Positions 25,091-32,585 of a stretch of 41,028 nt of DNA are shown in pieces (position 1 is the first letter of the stretch; each line of letters opens with the position of its first letter). Position numbers and translations under genes: made by a program. The notes under the pieces are model-generated. The model was not told where the DNA came from. It searched no databases and saw only the letters and a list, made by a program, of their open reading frames with translations. The stretch is from CAZYYO01 sp964650965 (GTDB taxonomy: Bacteria > Bacillota > Clostridia > Lachnospirales > Lachnospiraceae): assembly GCA_964650965.1 (NCBI GenBank), contig CAZYYO010000015.1:1-41028 (forward strand), given 5' to 3'.

Positions 25091-25794
25091 CCATTTATCC
25101 TCTCAATCTTGTAACCGATTCCCCATACTACCTTTAGGTACTTGGGATTTTTGGGGTTAATCTCAATCTTCTCACGAATGCGTCTGATATGTACCATAAC
25201 AGTATTTTCCACTGCATAGGCATCCTCCTGCCACACCTTGGAATAGATGTCTTCTGCGGAAAACACATATCCGGGATGAGACATAAGCAGCTCCATAATT
25301 TTGAACTCTGTAGCTGTTAAATGTACGGTCTCTCCATCTACTGTAAGCTCCTTGGTGTTTTGATCTAACACCAGCCCTCCATTTTCCAGAAGCTCTGTGT
25401 TCTTAGCGGACACTGCTGAACCCAGAGAGAAGTACCTCCTTAGCTGAGATTTCACCCTTGCCATTAGCTCTGCGGTATTGTATGGCTTTGTGATATAATC
25501 GTCTGCTCCCATGGACAGTCCCAGTACCTTGTCACTTTCTTCTGTTTTGGCAGACAGCAGAATCACTGGAATGTTATTTTCCTGTCGAATCTTCATTAAT
25601 GCAGATAACCCATTTAGCTTTGGCATCATTACATCCAGGATAATCAGGTGTATCTGATTGGTCACCAGCACATCCAAGGCCTCTATTCCATCATATGCTT
25701 TATACACCTGATATCCTTCCAGTTCCAGCAGCATCCCCAGGGATTTCACTATTTCTCTGTCATCATCTACCACCAGTATTTTATATGTTTCCAT
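25087..25794 (-). CDS. OmpR/PhoB-family response regulator
   Basis: The 235-residue protein has a receiver domain (about 1-120) with acidic pocket VVDDD and phosphoacceptor D54 in LDVMMPKLNG, plus the conserved LLSAKTEE and GADDYITKPY. The C-terminal winged helix (about 135-232) ends VVWGIGYKIE. It is the first gene of the operon with the histidine kinase and YfhO-like protein. AGGAGG precedes the ATG. Confidence 0.95.
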   Translation of the reverse strand: METYKILVVDDDREIVKSLGMLLELEGYQVYKAYDGIEALDVLVTNQIHLIILDVMMPKLNGLSALMKIRQENNIPVILLSAKTEESDKVLGLSMGADDYITKPYNTAELMARVKSQLRRYFSLGSAVSAKNTELLENGGLVLDQNTKELTVDGETVHLTATEFKIMELLMSHPGYVFSAEDIYSKVWQEDAYAVENTVMVHIRRIREKIEINPKNPKYLKVVWGIGYKIERING

Positions 25795-25832
25795 TTCTCC
25801 TCCTGTTGCTTCTCTCTTAAGCTGTTTTTATC

Positions 25833-25861
25833 TTATCAATAAATAATGATATTTTTCTCAA
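25833..25861 (-). promoter_or_regulatory. Candidate sigma-A promoter of the two-component operon
   Basis: On the minus strand TTGAGA (25856-25861), a 17-base spacer and TGATAA (25833-25838) lie about 40 nt before the response regulator ATG. The -10 match is only moderate. Confidence 0.4.
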
Positions 25862-25900
25862 CATAATTCTGACATTTTTCTTACTTTATAACAATGTATA

Positions 25901-25931
25901 AAAAAAAACTCCCAGAATTTCTTCTGAGAGT
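25901..25931 (-). terminator. Intrinsic terminator of hflX
   Basis: On the minus strand ACTCTCAGAA and TTCTGGGAGT form a 10-bp stem closed by a GAAA tetraloop and followed by a T8 run. It sits just after the hflX stop. Confidence 0.85.
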
Positions 25932-25942
25932 CCCATTTTCAT

Positions 25943-27193
25943 TTAATCATCCAAGACGCCGTAAAGTGCCATGGGAACGTAGGCCTTAATATAGATTCCT
26001 TCCCCACGGTATTCCTCCTCTAAGACCTCTCCCTTCTTACGAATCTGTGACAGAAGGCTCATCTTCTCATAAGATAATACTCGTTCTATTAATACCTTAT
26101 CCTCTCGAAGCACTTCTGATAATGCCTCTCGAACCTTATCTAATCCCTGTCCTGTCTTCGCTGAGATGGAAAGGGTCTTATCTGCTCTAAAGTCCCGCAT
26201 AGGCTCCGGCTGGGGAAGCTGATCTATCTTGTTAAATAAAGTAATGACCTTCTTGTCCTTAACCTCCAACAAATCCAGGGTCTCATATACAATCTGCATC
26301 TGCTTCTCCATCTGAGGATTGGAAGCATCCAGAACATGAATAATATAATCCGCATACTTGGCTTCCTCCAGGGTACTGCGAAAGGCATCAATTAAATGAT
26401 GGGGCAGCTTGCGAATGAAGCCTACCGTATCTGTTAAGAGAATCTGCTGCTTTCCTGGAAGCTCCAGCATACGGGTTGTGGTATCCAAGGTAGCAAACAG
26501 CTTATCCTCTGCCAAAATATCTGCACCGGATAATGCATTCAGCAGGGTAGATTTTCCTGCATTGGTATAACCAACAATGGCTGCCACCTTGGCTTCCTGG
26601 CGATTACGGTGCTGCCTTGTAAGCTCACGGTGCTGCACCACTTCATTTAATTCCTTCTTAAGCTGGGAAATGCGGTCCTTGATTAACCGTCGATCCATCT
26701 CCAGCTTCTTCTCACCCGGTCCTCTGGTTCCAATTCCCCCTCCTAATCTGGACATGGAACGCCCCATGCCACCCAATCGGGACAAACGGTAGCGAAGCTG
26801 TGCCAGCTCTACCTGAATCTTACCTTCGCTGGTTCTGGCATGGTCTGCGAAAATATCCAGAATTACCATGGTGCGATCCATTACCTTCGTGTCCAGTGCA
26901 TCCTCTAAATTACGCATCTGTGCAGGAGACAGCTCATCATCACACACAATTCCTGTAGCCTCCAAAGCGGTAATCATCTCCTTCAGCTCCTGAATCTTAC
27001 CCTTACCAATGTAGGTACCAGGATGTACTGCCTCACGGTTTTGCACCATAATCCCCAGGGTCTCAGCTCCGGCAGTCTTCACCAGCTCCTCTAATTCATT
27101 CAGGGAATCCATGGTGTCGTCTCCGTCCTCTAAACTGACACCTACTAAGATTACCTTCTCTATATCCTGCTTGTTTTCATGTATTTCTGCCAT
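25943..27193 (-). CDS. hflX: HflX ribosome-associated GTPase
   Basis: The 416-residue protein has the HflX N-terminal domain with the signature GGGIGTRGPGE (about 151-161). A Lys/Arg-rich helix links it to the GTPase domain: G1 GYTNAGKST (208-216), the switch region ATLDTTTR, G3 DTVGF and G4 NKID. HflX splits or rescues stalled ribosomes under stress. It lies 53 nt after the TPR lipoprotein gene and may share its transcript. Confidence 0.96.
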   Translation of the reverse strand: MAEIHENKQDIEKVILVGVSLEDGDDTMDSLNELEELVKTAGAETLGIMVQNREAVHPGTYIGKGKIQELKEMITALEATGIVCDDELSPAQMRNLEDALDTKVMDRTMVILDIFADHARTSEGKIQVELAQLRYRLSRLGGMGRSMSRLGGGIGTRGPGEKKLEMDRRLIKDRISQLKKELNEVVQHRELTRQHRNRQEAKVAAIVGYTNAGKSTLLNALSGADILAEDKLFATLDTTTRMLELPGKQQILLTDTVGFIRKLPHHLIDAFRSTLEEAKYADYIIHVLDASNPQMEKQMQIVYETLDLLEVKDKKVITLFNKIDQLPQPEPMRDFRADKTLSISAKTGQGLDKVREALSEVLREDKVLIERVLSYEKMSLLSQIRKKGEVLEEEYRGEGIYIKAYVPMALYGVLDD

Positions 27194-27246
27194 TATTGTG
27201 TAATTACTCCCTTCATGACGTTCCTTTTAGCCAGGTTCTGCTGCAC

Positions 27247-28218
27247 TTACCTGGTATTTAAGAATACCTGCTCTCTTAGTGCATCCTCATCTGTTGGATA
27301 TTGCTTCAGGAACTCCCCTAACTTGGCCTTCGCTCCCTGAAAATCTCCGGTATGCTCTAATGCTGCAATTTCATTTTTCAATAAATCTTTTTTGTTATCT
27401 ATATTTTTTAATGCCAGCCCCTTTTGGAAATATTCCAAAGCACTTGCATAGTCCTGCTGCTCCATTTTCATACTGCCAATCATGTTATAGGCTTCCCCTG
27501 AGACAGTATCATTATCCAGATAATCCTTAAGGATTGCTTCTGCCTGATCCTTTTCCTCTCTGGCTTCATATACCTGTGCCATGTAGATTTTAGCTTCTCC
27601 CAGCTTCTTATCGATTGCCTTTTGTAATGCCTTTTCTGCAGCATCATACTGTTCTAACAGCATATAGATTCTGCCTCGCTGCATATAGTTCTCTGCCCGA
27701 TTTCCATCAATTTCCAGTGCCAGATTCAGGAATTCCAGCCCTTCTTCATGATGATTCAAGGCATTTAGGTTCTCATAAATCTGAATATATAATTCATAAT
27801 TATCTTCATCACAGCCTACCGCCGTCTTATAGTCCTCCATTGCAGGCTCCATCTGGTTCTCATCAGCATAAATACTTCCTCTTAAGAACCAGGGACGATA
27901 ATCGTCTCCATCAAATTCGGTAAGGGACGTATAGGTACCTACCGCACCATCAAAATCTCCCTGCAGATACTGGGCTGCTGCCTTATAGAAGGAAATATCA
28001 ATCTCGCTGGTGGTTACATTATGTCCCGAATGAGCCAGTGCCTTGTCAAATGATTCCATCGCCTTATCATAATCCTGCTGGGTCATTGCAGTAATTCCCT
28101 GTTGCTTATATTTCTCCTGTGTCTCTTCCCGCTTGGAGGTACAGCCACACAGCATCAGAGTAATCCCCAATACTGCTGCCGTTAATAAATATTCCTTATA
28201 TCTATATCTCATCTTCAT
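27247..28218 (-). CDS. TPR-repeat lipoprotein
   Basis: The 323-residue protein has a lipoprotein signal peptide: positive RYRYKEY, a hydrophobic stretch and the lipobox LCGC with the predicted lipidated C26. The mature part is almost entirely tetratricopeptide repeats, seen as units such as KAMESFDKALAHSG, DYRPWFLRGSIYADEN, AENYMQRGRIYMLLEQ and SALEYFQKGLALK. It should be anchored to the outer face of the membrane as a protein-interaction scaffold. No specific partner can be named. Start is ATG after AGGACAGG. Confidence 0.9.
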   Translation of the reverse strand: MKMRYRYKEYLLTAAVLGITLMLCGCTSKREETQEKYKQQGITAMTQQDYDKAMESFDKALAHSGHNVTTSEIDISFYKAAAQYLQGDFDGAVGTYTSLTEFDGDDYRPWFLRGSIYADENQMEPAMEDYKTAVGCDEDNYELYIQIYENLNALNHHEEGLEFLNLALEIDGNRAENYMQRGRIYMLLEQYDAAEKALQKAIDKKLGEAKIYMAQVYEAREEKDQAEAILKDYLDNDTVSGEAYNMIGSMKMEQQDYASALEYFQKGLALKNIDNKKDLLKNEIAALEHTGDFQGAKAKLGEFLKQYPTDEDALREQVFLNTR

Positions 28219-28295
28219 GAATCCTGTCCTCTATTTATCTTGGTCCACAAATATTTCCAGTTGCCGCTGGCTGACTTTGTGTTGTCACAGGGCAT

Positions 28296-28324
28296 ATTAT
28301 ACCCTAAGAATCCCTTCCTGTACA
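28296..28324 (-). promoter_or_regulatory. Candidate promoter of the TPR lipoprotein gene, with inverted repeat
   Basis: On the minus strand TGTACA (28319-28324), a 17-base spacer and a perfect TATAAT (28296-28301). A 7-bp inverted repeat GAATCCC/GGGATTC (28308-28314 and 28334-28340) brackets the -35 box and could be an operator. The rest of the 28219-28484 divergent gap is AT-rich; I could not place a convincing promoter for the GH39 gene in it. Confidence 0.5.
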
Positions 28325-28484
28325 GTTGAAGTGGGGATTCTATATTTCATATTATCCCATAAAAATTTCTGCAAATAGTCAGTTTTTTTATAAAATACTA
28401 TATATTTTGATATCCTCTATGGACTATTTCCTGTAGGATAAGAATAACTAAATAATTATCATTTATAACCAGGAGGAGCAAACC

Positions 28485-30005
28485 ATGAGTGTAATGTATC
28501 AGCTTGATTTAAACCAGAAGGGACGACAGTATCCCCATTACTGGGAAATGTGCGTAGGAAGCTGCCACGCATCTACCATTCTTAGAGAGGATGTAAGGCA
28601 ACAGATTCGCAAAGCACATAAGGAAATCGGATTTCAGTATCTTCGATTCCACGGTCTCTTTGATGATGACATGAGTGTGGTAATTAATCCAATGATACCC
28701 ATTGGTGCGCCACAGATTTCTTTCTTTAACATTGATAACATCTTCGATTTTCTGTTGGATACAGGAATGAAGCCTTTTATTGAATTAGGATTTATGCCAG
28801 AAGCATTTGCCAGTGGTCGAGATACCTGCTTCCATTATAATGGAAATATATGTATGCCTAAGGATGATCAGCAGTGGTCTGACTTTATTGCACAATTTAC
28901 ACAGCATCTTATTGACCGTTATGGCTTAGATGAAGTAAAGACCTGGTTCTTCGAAGTATGGAATGAGCCCAACCTGAGATTCTTCTTCAACGGAACACAG
29001 GAAGATTATTTCCATCTGTATGAATTAAGTGCAAGAGCCGTAAAAAGCGTCAACGCAGACCTAAAGGTAGGTGGTCCTGCCACCTCCAATAATATGTGGA
29101 TTCCGGAGCTGATTGATTTCTGTAAAAAGAACGCCGTTCCGTTAGACTTTATATCCACCCATCATTATCCCAGTGATGACCCTCTGTCTATGCAGGGAAT
29201 GAATGGTCCCGGAGTAAAGGGACAAGGCTACGATATGTCTCCAGAAGCCAGGGAGAAGGTACAGTCCATGCCCAAGGAAGAAATCGAAGAAATGATGAAA
29301 TCCTTCTTCAACAGAGAAAATAAGAATCCAAGAGATATTCTGGCTCAGCTGACTCGTAAGGCCAAGGACGAGGCTGGTGACCTGCCTCTCTACTATACGG
29401 AGTGGAACGGTTCTGTAGAATACGACACCTGCTACATGGCAGCTACCGTAACCCAGACATTAGCTTATAATGAAGGAATGGTAGAAGGCTATTCTTATTG
29501 GACAGTCAGCGATATTTTCGAGGAAATGGGGCTGCATGGTCTTCCATTTAACAACGAATTCGGACTTCAGAATGTCTATGGAATTGCAAAACCGGTTTAT
29601 CGCGTATTTGAAGAGCTGCATAAGGCAGGAAGTAAGCGACTGGATGTATCTGGAACACCTCACGCAACCGCCGAGGTTATGGCATTGGCTGATGATGATA
29701 CCGTTACCCTCTTCGCATATAATCACGATATTGTCCGCCGCCAGATTCAGGCGGAAGAGATGGAGATTACCATTGAGGGAGCCTTCAAGCATATTGAAAA
29801 GGCTGTCATTGATGATGAGCACTGCAATCCTCTAAAGACCTGGGAAGCACAGGGGAAGCCTGTATATCCTACCAAGGAGCAGCTTGCTGAGATGGATAAA
29901 GAAAGCCAGCTTGTATTTGAAACCATTGCTGAAAATGGAACAAATGCTGATATTAAGTTCACGGCTCAGCCAGAAAGTGTTACAATTATTCGAATTAGAC
30001 GTTAA
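28485..30005 (+). CDS. xynB: GH39 beta-xylosidase
   Basis: The 506-residue protein removes xylose from the non-reducing ends of short xylo-oligosaccharides with retention. GH39 marks include the acid/base E161 in VWNEPNLRFF and the nucleophile E306 in YYTEWNGS, and HGLFDDDM near the N-terminus. There is no signal peptide, so it acts in the cytoplasm on imported oligosaccharides. The stretch between H226 and P301 carries a charged insert (MQGMNG...PRDILAQ), making the spacing between the catalytic residues longer than I recall for Thermoanaerobacterium XynB (160/277). AGGAGG stands eight bases before the ATG, and a perfect terminator follows. It appears to be a single-gene unit. Confidence 0.93.
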   Translation: MSVMYQLDLNQKGRQYPHYWEMCVGSCHASTILREDVRQQIRKAHKEIGFQYLRFHGLFDDDMSVVINPMIPIGAPQISFFNIDNIFDFLLDTGMKPFIELGFMPEAFASGRDTCFHYNGNICMPKDDQQWSDFIAQFTQHLIDRYGLDEVKTWFFEVWNEPNLRFFFNGTQEDYFHLYELSARAVKSVNADLKVGGPATSNNMWIPELIDFCKKNAVPLDFISTHHYPSDDPLSMQGMNGPGVKGQGYDMSPEAREKVQSMPKEEIEEMMKSFFNRENKNPRDILAQLTRKAKDEAGDLPLYYTEWNGSVEYDTCYMAATVTQTLAYNEGMVEGYSYWTVSDIFEEMGLHGLPFNNEFGLQNVYGIAKPVYRVFEELHKAGSKRLDVSGTPHATAEVMALADDDTVTLFAYNHDIVRRQIQAEEMEITIEGAFKHIEKAVIDDEHCNPLKTWEAQGKPVYPTKEQLAEMDKESQLVFETIAENGTNADIKFTAQPESVTIIRIRR

Positions 30006-30012
30006 AAAGTGG

Positions 30013-30043
30013 GCAGTGATGCATATCAGCATCACTGCTTTTT
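30013..30043 (+). terminator. Intrinsic terminator of the GH39 gene
   Basis: GCAGTGATGC and GCATCACTGC form a perfect 10-bp stem with a 6-base loop followed by T5, beginning 8 nt after the stop codon. Confidence 0.9.
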
Positions 30044-30126
30044 GGTTAAATATGTAAATAATCTTGCAGTAACCTATATCCTTAGGTATAATTAACAGTA
30101 AATATTTAACAAGAGGTGATTATTTA

Positions 30127-31398
30127 TTGGATACTGATGGGGCGATACAAATTTTATTTCTAATTCTATTGCTACTATTGTCTGCCTTCTTCTCGTCTGC
30201 GGAGACGGCACTTACTACGGTAAACAAAATTAAAATAAGGACGATTGCTGACGAAGGAGATGCACGTGCCAGCCGAGTACTGCAGATTACAGATGATTCC
30301 AGCAAGATGCTAAGTGCTATCTTAATTGGTAATAATATTGTAAATCTGTCTGCATCCTCTCTGGCCACATCCCTGGCAATCCGTGTATGGGGAAGTGTAG
30401 GAGCAGGAATTGCAACTGGAATTCTAACTCTTTTAATTCTTATATTTGGAGAGATTTCTCCTAAAACTCTGGCAACCCTCCATTCCACCCAGCTATCATT
30501 ACAATATGCAGGTGCCGTATGGTTTCTTATGAAGCTTCTTACCCCGGTAATCTTCATTATTAATCATTTGTCTATGGGATTTTTAAAGCTGCTGCGTGTT
30601 GACCCCAACGCCAATGATGCAGCCATGACAGAGGAAGAGCTCCGTACCATTGTAGATGTCAGCCACGAAAGTGGTGTCATTGAAGGAGAAGAACGGGAAT
30701 ATATCCACAAACTGTTTGATTTCTCTGATGCTGCTGCCAAGGAAATCATGATTCCAAGAATTGATATGACCATGGCAAATGTGGAATGGGATTATCACCG
30801 ACTACTTGCTGTATTTCAGGAGGATATGTATACACGAATTCCTGTTTATGAGGATAATGATGATAATATTATCGGTGTAATCAATATGAAGAATCTTCTG
30901 CTGGTAACAGACCCACAGAATTTCTCTATGAGAGATTATCTGCGAGAAGCCTTCTTCACCTATGAACAGAAGAATACCGCCGAGCTCTTTGACGAAATGC
31001 GTCAGGGTTCCATATCCCTTGCCATTGTATTAGACGAATATGGTGCTGTTGCCGGTTTAATTACCTTAGAAGATTTATTGGAGGAATTGGTGGGAGAAAT
31101 CCGAGACGAATTTGATGATGATGAAGTAGATGACTTAATTCAGATTAATGAACGGGAATATCAAGTATTAGGTTCCATGAATCTGGAGGATTTATGTAAT
31201 ATCCTTCCCCTGGGATTTGTATCTGAGGACTATGATACCTTAGGGGGATATCTTACCGGATTATTTGACCACTTTCCGGAAGAAGGAGAATCCTATGTTA
31301 CCAAGGACGGTATTATCCTTCGTGTAGACCGGGTAGACAAGAAACGAATTGAGGTTGTGCACATTAAGCTTCCTGTCTCCTTTGAAGAAAATGAATAA
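30127..31398 (+). CDS. CNNM/CorC-family membrane protein with CBS domains (HlyC/CorC type)
   Basis: The 423-residue protein has an N-terminal DUF21/CNNM membrane domain (about 1-190) with helices such as ILFLILLLLLSAFFSSAE and the family motif FGEISPKTLA. A CBS pair follows (about 205-325), with MIPRIDM and TRIPVYED, then a C-terminal CorC_HlyC domain (about 340-420) starting VLGSMNLEDL. Family members move or sense Mg2+/Co2+. The start is a TTG at 30127 with AAGAGGTG eight bases upstream; no ATG nearby keeps the first helix. Confidence 0.92.
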   Translation: MDTDGAIQILFLILLLLLSAFFSSAETALTTVNKIKIRTIADEGDARASRVLQITDDSSKMLSAILIGNNIVNLSASSLATSLAIRVWGSVGAGIATGILTLLILIFGEISPKTLATLHSTQLSLQYAGAVWFLMKLLTPVIFIINHLSMGFLKLLRVDPNANDAAMTEEELRTIVDVSHESGVIEGEEREYIHKLFDFSDAAAKEIMIPRIDMTMANVEWDYHRLLAVFQEDMYTRIPVYEDNDDNIIGVINMKNLLLVTDPQNFSMRDYLREAFFTYEQKNTAELFDEMRQGSISLAIVLDEYGAVAGLITLEDLLEELVGEIRDEFDDDEVDDLIQINEREYQVLGSMNLEDLCNILPLGFVSEDYDTLGGYLTGLFDHFPEEGESYVTKDGIILRVDRVDKKRIEVVHIKLPVSFEENE

Positions 31399-31409
31399 GG
31401 GATAAACAA

Positions 31410-31451
31410 TAAGCCGAAAGACTGTGGAACAATCCACTCTTTCGGCTTTTA
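31410..31451. terminator. Bidirectional intrinsic terminator between convergent genes
   Basis: AAGCCGAAAG pairs with CTTTCGGCTT (31411-31420 with 31439-31448), with an inner GTGGA/TCCAC stem and T/A runs on both sides. It can end both the CorC-type gene (plus) and the amidase gene (minus). Confidence 0.85.
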
Positions 31452-31464
31452 TCATATCCAATTT

Positions 31465-32523
31465 CTATCTTACCCGCCTTTGTGTAACTACAAGGGTATC
31501 ATATCCTGCATCCTGCAGCTTCTGCTGCAGCTGCACTGCATTATCTAAGGAACTCTCTGGTCCCACCCAGATTGCAATCAGTCCACCAATACGCTTCCAG
31601 GTAGTATCATACCCCTGCTGCTTCAGCTGTTCCATCAAATACACCGCATTTTCCGGATAGCGGAATAAGCCTACCTGAACATAATAGTCCATCCGATCTG
31701 TCATAGGCTGTGGTCTAGGAACCGGTTCATTCCACGGTATATTGCGATTGTTAGACATCATATCTCTGGTCTGGTTATTATACATTCCATTTTGGTTCTG
31801 ATTGTCTGACATCCCTGCCCGCTCCCGGTTATTTGGGGCGGATACAGATGGCATGGGCTGTATTACGGGTACAGGCTGCGTGTAAGGCTGTGCTGGCATG
31901 GGCTGCATTGCCGGCTGCCCGGATGGGTCTGGCATGGAATCTTCGTTATTGGTATCTGTAAGCTGCTGGGTTTCTCGAATCTCTGCTCTTTGCTCTGGCA
32001 CAGACTCTTCAATTCCTATGGTAATGGCATCCACAATTTCATCGAACTTCTCGTCAAACAGGCGATTATCCTCTGTGGAATTAATAAATCCCACCTCAAG
32101 TAATACCGCAGGCATACTGGTTCTTCGAAGAACCACCAGCTCTCTTCGTTCATCGATTCCCAGATTATCAAAGCCTACTGCTTCTAATCTTGCATTCACA
32201 TTATTGGCAATACGAAGTGCCACTGGATTATCTCCATATACCAGTGCCTGAATTCCATGATATAAATCAGTTCGCTCTGCAAAATTACGATGGAAGGAGA
32301 TAAACACATCTCCTCCTGCATTGTTTCCTATCTGTGCCTTCTCATAAGGCGAATCGTATTGATCCATCGTTCTGGTATATATGACATGATATCCATCATT
32401 TTCCAGTCTTTTTCCTACCGCTAGTGCAAGTCTTAGATTATCGTCTTTTTCTTTTCTATTCTGGTAAACCGCTCCGGCATCAAATCCTCCATGACCCGGA
32501 TCAATAATCACTGTATAATCCAT
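31465..32523 (-). CDS. N-acetylmuramoyl-L-alanine amidase with SPOR domain, CwlC-like
   Basis: The 352-residue protein begins at once with an Amidase_3 domain. Zinc ligands are H11 (IDPGHGG), E25 and H78 (SFHRN), and the catalytic glutamate is E143 (LLEVGF). A Pro/Asn/Gln/Met-rich linker (about 200-270) leads to a SPOR peptidoglycan-binding domain (about 278-350) starting YYVQVGLFRYPENA. There is no signal peptide or transmembrane helix. Bacillus CwlC has the same order, lacks a signal peptide, and is made in the mother cell to lyse its wall at the end of sporulation. A sigma-K-like promoter upstream supports that role. It follows the surface-protein gene by 62 nt but may be transcribed separately. 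Confidence 0.88.
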   Translation of the reverse strand: MDYTVIIDPGHGGFDAGAVYQNRKEKDDNLRLALAVGKRLENDGYHVIYTRTMDQYDSPYEKAQIGNNAGGDVFISFHRNFAERTDLYHGIQALVYGDNPVALRIANNVNARLEAVGFDNLGIDERRELVVLRRTSMPAVLLEVGFINSTEDNRLFDEKFDEIVDAITIGIEESVPEQRAEIRETQQLTDTNNEDSMPDPSGQPAMQPMPAQPYTQPVPVIQPMPSVSAPNNRERAGMSDNQNQNGMYNNQTRDMMSNNRNIPWNEPVPRPQPMTDRMDYYVQVGLFRYPENAVYLMEQLKQQGYDTTWKRIGGLIAIWVGPESSLDNAVQLQQKLQDAGYDTLVVTQRRVR

Positions 32524-32552
32524 TCCATATCCTTTGGCATTTACTATTAGTT

Positions 32553-32580
32553 TATTCTATGCACCTGGATTGGTTTTGTG
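32553..32580 (-). promoter_or_regulatory. Candidate sigma-K-type promoter of the amidase gene
   Basis: On the minus strand CACA (32577-32580), a 15-base spacer and CATAGAATA (32553-32561) fit the Bacillus sigma-K pattern mACm-(about 16)-CATAnnnTA. It lies about 30 nt before the amidase start. The short consensus makes a chance match possible. Confidence 0.4.
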
Positions 32581-32585
32581 TCATT

